Below are positions 1-7,805 of a stretch of DNA of 43,306 bases, piece after piece. The translations under genes and the position numbers were made by a program. The stretch covers positions 1 to 43,306 of the forward strand of contig NZ_RAVZ01000033.1 of the NCBI RefSeq assembly GCF_003611635.1, given 5' to 3'. Numbering within the stretch: position 1 is the stretch's first letter; the number at the start of each line of letters is the position of its first letter. This DNA is from Corallococcus terminator (GTDB taxonomy: Bacteria; Myxococcota; Myxococcia; Myxococcales; Myxococcaceae). The notes beneath the pieces were generated by a model. It ran no database searches. It saw only the letters and a list, made by a program, of their open reading frames with translations, and had not been told where the DNA came from.

Positions 1-1
1 G

Positions 2-556
2 CCCCCTCCCACGCCCGCCACGCAAGAGCCCGACGCCGGGGCCCTGGCCGATGCGGGCAGCACCGCCGACGCGGGGACGACGGCGAGCGCGACGTGTTCC
101 GCGCGCGAGCTGAGCCCCGTGCCGAAACCGACCGCGAAGCCCCTGCCCGCGCCAGCGGCGTCCATGCGCGAGCGCATCATCGCGGCGGCGGTGGCCTGCG
201 ACTACGCGGCGCTCCAGACGCTGGGCGACGAGAAGGGCAAGGCCGTGCGCTTCTCCTATGACCCCGACCAGGACATGGCCACCACCTGGCGCATCCAGGA
301 GGAGTGGGCGGAGGCCCCGCAGCCGGTGCTGTCGCGGCTGGTCCAGGTCCTCAACCTGCCCTTCTACCAGGAGGGCAATCTCATCTACTGGCCCACCGCG
401 TTCCGCGAGGGCGCCACCGACGCGGACTGGCGCGCGCTCAAGGGCCTCTACCCCGACGACCAGCTCAAGGCGATGCGCAAGGACAAGAGCTACCTGGGCC
501 TGCGCGTCGGCATCACCGTGGACGGGGACTGGCAGCTCGCCGTCGCCGGGGACTGA
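2..556 (+). CDS. 3' part of a gene of unknown function (5' end outside window)
   Basis: The reading frame is open from the first base to the TGA at 554-556, so the gene most likely begins upstream. A GTG at 119 could serve as a start, but the codons before it are also open and encode a Pro/Ala/Thr/Asp-rich stretch of the kind that follows a lipoprotein or secretion signal in myxobacteria. The remainder (about 145 residues) is a small globular domain with many Trp, Tyr and acidic residues (WRIQEEWAE, DADWRALKGLYPDD, LGLRVGITVDGDW). I do not recognise the family. It converges on the hydrolase gene, with only four bases between the two stop codons. An exported protein is the best guess and rests only on the linker composition. 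Confidence 0.6.
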   Translation, partial: PPPTPATQEPDAGALADAGSTADAGTTASATCSARELSPVPKPTAKPLPAPAASMRERIIAAAVACDYAALQTLGDEKGKAVRFSYDPDQDMATTWRIQEEWAEAPQPVLSRLVQVLNLPFYQEGNLIYWPTAFREGATDADWRALKGLYPDDQLKAMRKDKSYLGLRVGITVDGDWQLAVAGD

Positions 557-560
557 AGGC

Positions 561-1724
561 TCAGTCGCCGGTGAGGAACCGCGCGACGGCCGCCTGCACC
601 TCTTCGTCACCCACCATCCCCACGTGGTCGGCCTTCGTCTCCAGCCGGTCCACGTGCAGGGGTGACGGGGGCAGCGCGCGGGTCATCAGCACGGAGCCGT
701 CGCCCGCCGCGATGATGGGGTCCTCGAACGTGGGCTTCCCGTCGATGACCCGGAAGGACTTGATGAGCTGCTGCCCCACGCCCACCACCGCCAGCGTGCG
801 GAACGGCGGCGGCGGCCCCTCCCGCTCCGACAGCGACCGGGCCAGGCCCGCCCTCGCCTCCAGCATGCGCTCCAACTGCTCGCGGTACGCAGGGTCCGCG
901 CGCAGCCCCGCGTCCTGGAACACGCCCCAGCCGCCCTGGACCCATGCCTCCGGAGCGTACGCATCGAAGGCCACCGGCTGACCGCTCGCGTCCACGAAGA
1001 AGTCGCTTTCGGCGGGGAGCAACTGGAAGGCGGACGCGAAGGTGAACAGCGCATCGGGTGACAGGAGCGCGTGGTTTCTGCCCACCGGCGTGCCCAGCGT
1101 GAAGTCGTCGAACATGCCCGGCGCCCCACGGAAGGGCGTGCCCAGGAACACCACCCGCTTCACGTGCCGCGCGCCCGCCCACGTGGGCTCGCCCGTGTCG
1201 TCGCCCATGCCGTAGCGCAGGCACTGCAGGGTGATGAGGCCCCCCATGCTGTGCGCCACGATGTTCACCTTCACCTTGCCCCCGCGCTGCTCCGCCAGCG
1301 TGTCCAACAGCGCGCACAGCCGCTTCGCCGTCTCCCGGTTGTCCTGGCGCCAGTCGTAGTCGAAGACGACGAAGCCCGGCAGGTGGTCGCGCCCGAACTC
1401 CAGGAAGCCCTTGTAGACGTCGTACTTCGCCACCCACGGCAGCACCGTGAAGCGCGTCACCGGCCCATCCGACTCCAGGGCGCCGAAGCGGGGAGCGGGC
1501 CGCTGGCCGGGAAACGGCAGCGCCAGCGAGCGCTCACCGCGCGACAGCACGTCCCCCACCGACACCCAGGCCCGCTCGCGCTCCGCATCCGACGAGGTGA
1601 GGAACGAGCCCCGGTAGCCGTGGATGAAGACCGTCACCTCCTCACCGGTGGGCGGGGGCACCGCGACGCGGGAGGCGGTGCAGGCGCTCAACAACATCAG
1701 GACCGGGAGTGAAAACAGGCGCAT
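561..1724 (-). CDS. lipoprotein alpha/beta hydrolase (lipase/LCAT-like)
   Basis: The ATG at 1724 gives 387 residues beginning with a classic lipoprotein signal: a hydrophobic stretch, then LLSAC with Cys15 as the lipidation site. An in-frame start further upstream (1787) would bury this signal and is rejected. The fold is alpha/beta hydrolase: HGYRG near residue 35 fits the oxyanion loop, the nucleophile elbow is AHSMGG with Ser159, and a His in KADHVGMVG near the C-terminus fits the triad. A LGTPFRGAPG segment is typical of lecithin-cholesterol acyltransferase-like and triacylglycerol lipase-like proteins. It probably acts on an ester substrate at the cell envelope; the substrate is unknown. 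The gene stands alone on its strand and is not obviously in an operon. Confidence 0.85.
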   Translation of the reverse strand: MRLFSLPVLMLLSACTASRVAVPPPTGEEVTVFIHGYRGSFLTSSDAERERAWVSVGDVLSRGERSLALPFPGQRPAPRFGALESDGPVTRFTVLPWVAKYDVYKGFLEFGRDHLPGFVVFDYDWRQDNRETAKRLCALLDTLAEQRGGKVKVNIVAHSMGGLITLQCLRYGMGDDTGEPTWAGARHVKRVVFLGTPFRGAPGMFDDFTLGTPVGRNHALLSPDALFTFASAFQLLPAESDFFVDASGQPVAFDAYAPEAWVQGGWGVFQDAGLRADPAYREQLERMLEARAGLARSLSEREGPPPPFRTLAVVGVGQQLIKSFRVIDGKPTFEDPIIAAGDGSVLMTRALPPSPLHVDRLETKADHVGMVGDEEVQAAVARFLTGD

Positions 1725-1963
1725 GGGCCCACGGTCTCGCTCAGCACCGCGCCGCACGCAAGGACCGGCTGCAACGCCGGAGCGCATGACACGTCAGCGC
1801 GAACCCCTGTGCGTGTCAGGTCGCCGCTGACACGTCCAGGAGGTCAGGATTGCCCTCCAACCCACACTCTTCCGCCCTGGTGGGCCCCTTGCGCGTCCTG
1901 GCCTGCCGAGTGCAAAAGGCGACAGAAGAGCGGCCCGCCCCGGGTCGAGGGAGTTCACGGGAA

Positions 1964-2797
1964 ATGGATGCCATTGTCGCACAGTTGAAGGCGCTGGCCC
2001 TGACGGAGGCGCTGCCGCTCCTCATCAAGGTGATCGTCGCGCTGCTGGTCTGGTTCGTCGGCCGCACGGTCATTGGCGGATTCCGCAAGGTGCTGGACAT
2101 GGCCCTGCAGCGGCGGCAGTTGGACGCCACGCTGATCCGCTACATCGGGTCGCTCTTCACCGGCGCCCTCACCATGATGCTGGTCATCGGCATCCTGGGC
2201 GTGATGGGCGTGGAGACCACGTCCTTCGCCGCGTTGATCGCCGCCGCGGGTATCGCCATCGGCGCCGCGTGGTCCGGCCTGCTCGCCAACTTCGCCGCGG
2301 GCGTCTTCCTGCTCGTGCTGCGTCCCTTCCGCGTGGGCGAGGAGATCTGCGCCGGCGGCGTGACGGGCATCGTGCAGGAGATTGGCCTGTTCGTGACCAC
2401 GATCGACACGTCCGACAACGTGCGCATCTCCGTGGGCAACAACCAGATGTTCAGCGACAACATCATCAACTACAGCCACCACCCGCACCGCAAGATGACG
2501 GTCAAGGTGCCGCTGGTGCACAGCGCGGACGCGCGGACGCTGATGCGGGCCCTGACGGATCGCATGGCCAGCGTGACCGGCGTCCAGGCGAAGCCCGCGC
2601 CCCAGGTGGAGGTGGGCGAGTTCACCGTCCACGGTCCCGTGCTGGCGGTGTGCATCTTCTGCAAGCCCACCGAGTTCAACGACACGCAGGCCAACGTGGG
2701 CGAGGCCATCGTGGAGATCCTCCAGCTCGCCAACTACGGCGCCTCCTTCCCCGCCCCGGCCCTGGCCGAGCCTCCGCGGGAAGCGAAGGCCGGCTGA
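1964..2797 (+). CDS. MscS-family small-conductance mechanosensitive channel
   Basis: The ATG at 1964, behind a purine-rich GAGGGAG, gives 277 residues, a normal length for compact MscS channels. The protein has an N-terminal membrane helix (about 14-35), a second (about 58-80), and the pore-lining TM3, rich in Ala and Gly (AALIAAAGIAIGAAW) and followed by LLANFAAGVFLLVLRPFRVGEEI. This is the MscS signature running from TM3 into the beta domain. The cytoplasmic part includes VGNNQMFSDNIINYSHHPHRK, the conserved region after the beta domain. The channel would release small solutes on hypo-osmotic shock. An in-frame start at 1850 adds 38 polar residues with no family resemblance, so it is not used. 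Confidence 0.92.
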   Translation: MDAIVAQLKALALTEALPLLIKVIVALLVWFVGRTVIGGFRKVLDMALQRRQLDATLIRYIGSLFTGALTMMLVIGILGVMGVETTSFAALIAAAGIAIGAAWSGLLANFAAGVFLLVLRPFRVGEEICAGGVTGIVQEIGLFVTTIDTSDNVRISVGNNQMFSDNIINYSHHPHRKMTVKVPLVHSADARTLMRALTDRMASVTGVQAKPAPQVEVGEFTVHGPVLAVCIFCKPTEFNDTQANVGEAIVEILQLANYGASFPAPALAEPPREAKAG

Positions 2798-2808
2798 AGT
2801 CCCGGCGG

Positions 2809-3342
2809 TCAGCGGGAGGCGCCCAGGCCTCCCGTCATCGCCGCCAACAGAGACGCGGTGCTGAAGTCACCGTCGTGCCGGTGCCCGTTGATGAAGAAGG
2901 TGGGCGTCCCGTTCACGCCGCTGCGCACACCGTCCATGAAGTCGCGCCGGATGCGCTCCTCGTACCGGTGCGACGCCAGGTCCTTGCGGAAGCGGTCCAC
3001 GTCCAGCTCCAGCCCTTCCGCGTGGGACAGCAGCACGGGCAACTCCAACGCGTCCTGGTTCTCGAAGAGCAGGTCGTGCATCTCCCAGAAGCGGCCTTGT
3101 GCGCCCGCGGCCTCGGCGGCTTCCGCGGCCTGGAGCGCCAGCGGGTGCGCCTGCGTCAGCGGGAAGTTGCGGAACACGAGCGCCATGCGGTCCCCCAACG
3201 CCTCCTGCAACCGCTTCACCTCCCCATATGCCCTTCCGCAGTACGGGCACTGGTAGTCGCCGAACTCCACCAGGAGGAGGGGCGCGTCGCGGCTCCCCTG
3301 AAAATGATCCTCCTGCCCGGTCGGTCTGTGCAGCCGGCTCAT
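2809..3342 (-). CDS. DsbA-family thioredoxin-fold oxidoreductase
   Basis: This 177-residue protein has an N-terminal thioredoxin-fold strand followed by the active site CPYC (Cys32, Cys35), the CxxC sequence typical of DsbA-type enzymes. A GTPTFFING segment near residue 145 supplies the conserved cis-proline loop. No signal peptide is visible, so it probably works in the cytoplasm, as do DsbA-like FrnE/2-hydroxychromene-type relatives, rather than in oxidative folding outside the cytoplasm. The ATG at 3342 overlaps the stop of the upstream peroxiredoxin gene in an ATGA arrangement. The two are therefore translationally coupled and presumably share a role in thiol and peroxide defence. It may be the thiol partner that reduces the peroxiredoxin; that is inference from coupling. 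Confidence 0.88.
   Translation of the reverse strand: MSRLHRPTGQEDHFQGSRDAPLLLVEFGDYQCPYCGRAYGEVKRLQEALGDRMALVFRNFPLTQAHPLALQAAEAAEAAGAQGRFWEMHDLLFENQDALELPVLLSHAEGLELDVDRFRKDLASHRYEERIRRDFMDGVRSGVNGTPTFFINGHRHDGDFSTASLLAAMTGGLGASR
2814..2833. terminator. hairpin between convergent MscS and DsbA-like genes
   Basis: A perfect 7-bp inverted repeat (GGGAGGC / GCCTCCC) with a 6-nt loop lies just past the MscS stop, inside the last codons of the opposing gene. Its position between convergent genes suggests a bidirectional terminator. There is no T-run, as is common in high-GC genomes, so the function is inferred. Confidence 0.4.
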
Positions 3343-3854
3343 GACCGCGCCTCCCGCGACGAGGCCCCGGCGGACAGCTTCTCCAGCGCCTCCAGCACGC
3401 CGTCCACGCCGGGGTTCACCTCCGGGCGCGAAACGTCACTCCAGGCAATCACCCCGCCGCCGTCCAGCACGTACAGGGCGCGCTCGGAGACACCCTCCCC
3501 TTCGCGCCACGCGTGATAGCGCTGGGACATCTCCCCCTTGGGATGGAAGTCCGCGAGCAGGGGGAAGCGCAGCTTTCGCTCCCGGGCGAACGCCAGGTGG
3601 CACCAGACGCTGTCCACCGACACGCCGAACACCCGCGCACCGTGACGCTGGAGCTCCGGGAGCACCTCGTTGAAGAGGGCCAGCTCATCGCTGCACACCG
3701 GGCTGAAGTCCGCGGGGTAGAAGACGAGCACCACGGGAGACCCCGCGCAGGACGCCAACGACACCGACTGCTCGGGGGTGGCGGCGAGCTGGAATGAGGG
3801 GGCCCGGGTACCGGAAGGCAGCGGGAGGGACAGGGACGGCGTGGCAGTGGCCAT
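3339..3854 (-). CDS. peroxiredoxin (AhpC/TSA family)
   Basis: The ATG at 3854 (GAGGA upstream) gives 171 residues. The peroxidatic site reads FYPADFSPVCSDEL, the PxxxSxxC variant of the usual PxxxTxxC motif, with Cys54 as the attacking cysteine. The following SVDSVWCHLAF (Cys85) and GEMSQRYHAW segments are characteristic of AhpC/TSA proteins. No C-terminal resolving cysteine is present. If a disulfide forms, Cys85 or Cys36 would have to resolve it; otherwise the enzyme is 1-Cys and depends on an external thiol. It reduces hydrogen peroxide or organic hydroperoxides. It is coupled by a 4-base overlap to the downstream DsbA-like gene. An upstream in-frame start (3962) adds a non-conserved Cys/Gly/Ser-rich stretch and is unlikely. 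Confidence 0.9.
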   Translation of the reverse strand: MATATPSLSLPLPSGTRAPSFQLAATPEQSVSLASCAGSPVVLVFYPADFSPVCSDELALFNEVLPELQRHGARVFGVSVDSVWCHLAFARERKLRFPLLADFHPKGEMSQRYHAWREGEGVSERALYVLDGGGVIAWSDVSRPEVNPGVDGVLEALEKLSAGASSREARS

Positions 3855-4031
3855 GGAAGAAGTCCTCGCTGCGGTGAATCTGGGAGGGCCGTCCGGCCTC
3901 CGCCAACCCATGCCGCATCCAGGGCTCGACCCGTGGCTCTGACAGCAGCCAGCCGCCAGCACTCAGCAGCCCCATGCCTTACAGCAGGCGACCCGGAAGG
4001 GGCTCGCGCTACCGCCCGGGTGTGAACCACC

Positions 4032-4054
4032 GGCTGGAGCCTAGAGCTTCAGCC
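4032..4054 (-). terminator. hairpin at the end of the SDR gene
   Basis: A 9-bp stem with one G-T pair (GGCTGGAGC / GCTTCAGCC) and a 5-nt loop overlaps the TAG stop of the SDR gene. It would end the prenyltransferase-DprE1-DprE2 operon. No U-tract is visible, so confidence is limited. Confidence 0.35.
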
Positions 4055-4778
4055 GCTTGAACACCGGCTCCGGGATGCTGCGGATGATGAGCATGATGAG
4101 CGCCCAGAAGCCGGGCACGTAGACCTCGTTCTTGCGCCCGTCCGCAGCCTTCAAGAGGCCGCGCGCCACCTGCTCCGGCGAGGCGAAGAGCTTGTTCTTC
4201 GGCACGTGCGCCGTCATCGGTGTGTCCACGAAGCCGGGCTTCACCGTCACCACCGCCACGCCGGACTTCGCCAGCCGGTTGCGCAGGCCCTGGAGGAACA
4301 CGGTCAGCGCGCCCTTGGACGCGCCGTACACGTAGTTGCTCTGACGGCCACGGTCGCCCGCCACGGACGAAATCACCACCAGCGTGCCCGCCTTCTGCGC
4401 CTCGAAGCGGTTGGCCAGCTCCGTCAGCAGCGACGCGGCGGAGAGGAAGTTCGTGCGCAGCACCACCTCCGCCGCCGCCCACGAGCGCTGGCTCTCCTCC
4501 TGGTCGCCCAGCACGCCATGCGCAAGCACCGCCCCGTCCAGGCCGCCCAGGGCCTGCCACGCGCGCTCCACGAGGCTTCCGTGCGCTTCGCAGTCGTTCA
4601 GGTCCAACGCACGGAACTCCACCTTCGGCGCGCCGCGCGTGGACGCATCCTTCGCCACCGCCTCCAGGTTCGCGGCGTTGCGGCCCACCAGATACAGCGA
4701 CGCTCCGCGCGCGGCGAGCAGCCGCACCGTGGCCTGGGCGATGGCGCTCGTGGCGCCGAGGACGATGACTTTCTTCAT
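4041..4778 (-). CDS. SDR oxidoreductase, DprE2-like (polyprenylphospho-2-keto-ribose reductase candidate)
   Basis: A 245-residue short-chain dehydrogenase/reductase. The nucleotide-binding motif is GATSAIAQ (residues 8-15), as in DprE2 rather than the usual GxxxGxG, and the catalytic site contains SSVAGDRG followed by YGASK (YxxxK). The C-terminus ends in a hydrophobic helix (FWALIMLIIRSI), also seen in DprE2 relatives, which suggests membrane association. It lies 14 bp downstream of a DprE1-like flavoenzyme and two genes from a UbiA-type DPPR-synthase-like protein. In mycobacteria DprE1 and DprE2 together epimerise decaprenylphosphoryl ribose to arabinose, DprE2 being the NADH-dependent ketone reductase. 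The same role on a polyprenyl-phosphate sugar is inferred here from sequence and operon. Confidence 0.8.
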   Translation of the reverse strand: MKKVIVLGATSAIAQATVRLLAARGASLYLVGRNAANLEAVAKDASTRGAPKVEFRALDLNDCEAHGSLVERAWQALGGLDGAVLAHGVLGDQEESQRSWAAAEVVLRTNFLSAASLLTELANRFEAQKAGTLVVISSVAGDRGRQSNYVYGASKGALTVFLQGLRNRLAKSGVAVVTVKPGFVDTPMTAHVPKNKLFASPEQVARGLLKAADGRKNEVYVPGFWALIMLIIRSIPEPVFKRLKL

Positions 4779-4792
4779 GGGGACGGAGCCTG

Positions 4793-6184
4793 TCAGCGAA
4801 GGGCGAGCAGTGACACCGGAGAGGCAGCGCTGTCGCCGCGTCCCTCCAGCGAAGGCAGGGGCAGCGACACCGGATTCACCCGGCGCCAGAAGGAGGACGA
4901 GAAGGCCGGGTCGACATACGGCGCGAACCGCTCACGCTGGGGGAAGTACGCCGCGAAGCTCTCCGGGCTCATGCGCGCGTCCTTGGCCGGATACACCGCG
5001 CCGCCCGCTTCACGCGTCACCCGGTCCAACGCCTCCACCAGCCGCCAGGTCTTCTCGCCCCGGTTGGCGAAGTCCAGGGCCAGCGTGATGCCGGGGCGCG
5101 GGAAGGACAGCCAGCCGGGAGACGGCAGGTCGCCGAACGTCTTGAGCACGGACAGGAAGCTGGGCAGCCCACCCCGGGCGCTGCGCTCCAGCAGCTCCTT
5201 CACCGCGTCGCGCGCGGTGGCGTGGGGCACCACGCACTGGAACTGGAGGAAGCCCCGGCGGCCATAGATGCGGTTCCACCCGTGCACGGCGTCGAGCGGG
5301 TAGAAGAACGGATCGTAGTGGATCAGTTGCTGGGACGGGCGTCCGCGCTGGCGGTGGTAGTACAGCAGGTTGAAGGCGGCCACCGACAGCCGGTTGAGAC
5401 AGAAGGCCGGCAGGTCCACGGGCACCGCGAGTCCGGCGCCGTGCGACAGGTGGCTCTTGGCCAGGGGCAGCCGTTCGAACTGCGTCGGCGCGAAGTTGCC
5501 CCGGTAGAACAGGCCGCGCCCCAGCTTCCGGCCGCGCGCCAGACAGTCCACCCACGCCACGGTGAAGTCGTGGTCGGCCTCGGATTCGCGCGACACGCGG
5601 AAGAAGCCGTCCAGGTTCTCGAAGGGCACCGTCTCCTGGACCATGAAGGGGTTGCGGATGGGCACCATCTGCACCTCCGCCCAGGTGACGAGCCCCGTGA
5701 GACCCAGGCCCCCCACCGTCGCGCCGAACCAGTCCGGGTTCTCGTCGGGAGCGCACAGCCGCCGGCTGCCATCCGAGCGCAGCAGTTCGAACCGCCTCAC
5801 GTGCCGGCCGAAGGTCCCGGAGCGGTGGTGGTTCTTGCCGTGCACGTCATTGGCGATGGCGCCGCCCACCGTCACGAACTTCGTGCCCGGCGTCACCGGC
5901 AGGAACCAGCCCCGGGGCACGCACAGCCGCAGGAGCGTATCCAGCGACACGCCCGCCTCGCAGCGCACCACGCCCGTCGAGGGGTCGAAGTCGATGAGGC
6001 GGTCCAACCCGTGGGTGAGCAGCAGCGTGCCCCCGGCGTTGAGACACGAGTCTCCGTAGCTGCGGCCCAGGCCGCGAGGCAGCAGCGTGCCCTCCCCGTG
6101 AGGCAGCGCATCCGAGCGCCACACGAGCGAACGCGTGTGCTGTTCCACGTGGGGGTAGCGCCCCCAGGATTCCGCCGGGCTCAT
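4793..6184 (-). CDS. FAD-dependent oxidase, DprE1-like
   Basis: The ATG at 6184 (GGAG upstream) gives 463 residues. It is a VAO/GlcD-type flavoprotein: the FAD-binding half carries PRGLGRSYGDS and VTVGGAIANDVHGKNHH, very close to the mycobacterial DprE1 motif. The C-terminal part ends in YPAKDARMSPESF, matching the TAKDSR region that holds the catalytic lysine of DprE1. At the position of the benzothiazinone-reactive cysteine of Mycobacterium tuberculosis DprE1 (NICVDF), this protein has LALDF, so Ala replaces Cys. It would oxidise the 2'-OH of a polyprenylphosphoryl ribose to the ketone, which the adjacent SDR reduces. The stop of the prenyltransferase gene lies 13 bp upstream, so the three genes form one operon. 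Confidence 0.85.
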   Translation of the reverse strand: MSPAESWGRYPHVEQHTRSLVWRSDALPHGEGTLLPRGLGRSYGDSCLNAGGTLLLTHGLDRLIDFDPSTGVVRCEAGVSLDTLLRLCVPRGWFLPVTPGTKFVTVGGAIANDVHGKNHHRSGTFGRHVRRFELLRSDGSRRLCAPDENPDWFGATVGGLGLTGLVTWAEVQMVPIRNPFMVQETVPFENLDGFFRVSRESEADHDFTVAWVDCLARGRKLGRGLFYRGNFAPTQFERLPLAKSHLSHGAGLAVPVDLPAFCLNRLSVAAFNLLYYHRQRGRPSQQLIHYDPFFYPLDAVHGWNRIYGRRGFLQFQCVVPHATARDAVKELLERSARGGLPSFLSVLKTFGDLPSPGWLSFPRPGITLALDFANRGEKTWRLVEALDRVTREAGGAVYPAKDARMSPESFAAYFPQRERFAPYVDPAFSSSFWRRVNPVSLPLPSLEGRGDSAASPVSLLALR

Positions 6185-6197
6185 CGCGAGGCTCCTG

Positions 6198-7646
6198 TCA
6201 CGTCGCCACCCACAGCACCAGCGCCGCGACGAGTCCCACGACGTAGCTGACCCGGTCACGCAGCGCGAAGATGAGTGGGTCCTCGTTCACGAGTCCCCGG
6301 TGGGCCAGCACCCAGATGCGGCCCACCCAGTACAGCATCACCGGGCAGAGCAGCCACAGCCGCTCCGGATGGCCATACAGCGCGGTGACTTCCTTGCTGG
6401 TGATGTAGAGGGCCAGCACCAGCACGGACACCTGCCCCGCCGCCGTGCCCAGGCTCGCGAGCAATTCGTAGTCCTGCGCCAGGTAGCCGCGTCCGTGGGC
6501 GGACACCTCGTTGGACTGGCGCAGACGCCGCACCTCGCTCAGGCGCTTGAGCAGGGCCAGGGACAGGAAGAGGAAGGTGCTGAACATCAACAGCCAGCTC
6601 GACGTGGGCACGCCCACCGCCAGCGCGCCGCCGAAGATGCGCACGGTGTACAGGCCCGCCAGCACCAGCACATCCAGCATCACCACCTGCTTGAGCCGCA
6701 GCGAGTACGCCAGCGTCAGCACCGAGTACACGCCCAGGAGCGCGGCGAACGACAGGGGCAGCGTGCCCAGGGCCACCACCACGGCGAGTCCCAGCAGCAC
6801 CGGCGCCAGCACCACGCCCGCCCGCACCGGAAGGTCGCCGGAGGCGAAGGGGCGCCGGGACTTGGTGGGGTGCCGCCGGTCCGACGCCAGGTCCAGCAGG
6901 TCGTTGATCACATACACGCTGGAAGCGCAGAGGCTGAAGGCCACGAAGGCGAGCACCGCGCGAGGCGCCATGTCCCCCTGGGTCGCCTTGTGCGCGGCCA
7001 AGAGCGGCACGAAGACGAGCGCGTTCTTCGCCCACTGGTGAACGCGCAGCGCCCGGACCCAGACGCGCCAACCCGTGGGCGGCGCCTCGAAGACGCGGTG
7101 CACGGGCGGGCCCAGGGCCTGGGCCTGACGCAGCACCCCGGCCGTGGCATGCACCACCACGACCCGCCGGGACTCACGCCACAGCGGCAGGTCCACGGTG
7201 TCGTTGCCCGCGTAGTCGAACGTGCCCAGCGCTTCGCGAAGGCGCGCGAGTTTGCGTGCACCGGAAAGGTTCACCCCGTCTTCGCTGGCGAACACGCCAC
7301 TGAACAGGCCCAGGTGGGCCGCCACGGCATCAGCGATGCGCCGGTCCGCCGCCGTGGCCAGGACGAGCCGCCGGCCCCGGGCGTGCTCCTCGCGAAGGAA
7401 GACCAGCACGGCCTCGTTGTAGGGCAGTGACGTGACGTCCAGCCGCGCGCGGCGGGCGACCTCCGCCTTGAAGAAGGCCTTGCCCCGGAGCATCCAGAGT
7501 GGCGCCAGCAGCAGCAGCCACGGCGCGTGCTTGAAGAGCACGAGCAGGTTCTCGTGCAGCGTGTCCGTGCGCACCAGCGTCCCGTCCAGGTCGACCGCGA
7601 GCGGGACGTCGGGGGCATCATCGGGGATGGGAGCGTGAGGCTGCAT
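6198..7646 (-). CDS. HAD phosphatase - UbiA prenyltransferase fusion (DPPR-synthase-like)
   Basis: The N-terminal 200 residues are a HAD hydrolase domain (AVDLDGTLVRTDTLHENLL, then VLATAADRR). From about residue 210 comes a UbiA-type membrane prenyltransferase with seven to nine hydrophobic helices and the Asp-rich motif NDLLDLASDRRHPTKSRRP. The HPTKxRRP extension is that of phosphoribosyl-polyprenyl-phosphate synthases (mycobacterial Rv3806c). The fused HAD domain could remove the 5-phosphate from phosphoribosyl-polyprenyl-phosphate, a step done by a separate phosphatase in mycobacteria; this is inference. It is the first gene of an operon with DprE1- and DprE2-like enzymes. The start is uncertain: ATG 7646 was chosen because the HAD motif follows soon after, but GTG 7688 is also possible and neither has a strong ribosome-binding site. 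Confidence 0.85.
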   Translation of the reverse strand: MQPHAPIPDDAPDVPLAVDLDGTLVRTDTLHENLLVLFKHAPWLLLLAPLWMLRGKAFFKAEVARRARLDVTSLPYNEAVLVFLREEHARGRRLVLATAADRRIADAVAAHLGLFSGVFASEDGVNLSGARKLARLREALGTFDYAGNDTVDLPLWRESRRVVVVHATAGVLRQAQALGPPVHRVFEAPPTGWRVWVRALRVHQWAKNALVFVPLLAAHKATQGDMAPRAVLAFVAFSLCASSVYVINDLLDLASDRRHPTKSRRPFASGDLPVRAGVVLAPVLLGLAVVVALGTLPLSFAALLGVYSVLTLAYSLRLKQVVMLDVLVLAGLYTVRIFGGALAVGVPTSSWLLMFSTFLFLSLALLKRLSEVRRLRQSNEVSAHGRGYLAQDYELLASLGTAAGQVSVLVLALYITSKEVTALYGHPERLWLLCPVMLYWVGRIWVLAHRGLVNEDPLIFALRDRVSYVVGLVAALVLWVAT

Positions 7647-7770
7647 GAAGGGGGAACGCAGGGTAGCCCAAGGACCCGGGGCGTCCACCGTTCCGTACCT
7701 GGGAGGGGCCGGAAGTCCCTTCCAGACGACGGGCTTCCTGGCCGCCGGTCGGACGGGGGACCGGGGGCTG

Positions 7771-7805
7771 GCCTTCCTTCAACGCTAGAGCGACTTCAGG
7801 AAGGC
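7771..7805 (-). terminator. hairpin at the end of the di-haem protein gene
   Basis: An 8-bp perfect inverted repeat (GCCTTCCT / AGGAAGGC) with a 19-nt loop spans the TAG stop of the minus-strand cytochrome-like gene. It is a plausible terminator, but the long loop and lack of a T-run weaken the call. Confidence 0.3.
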
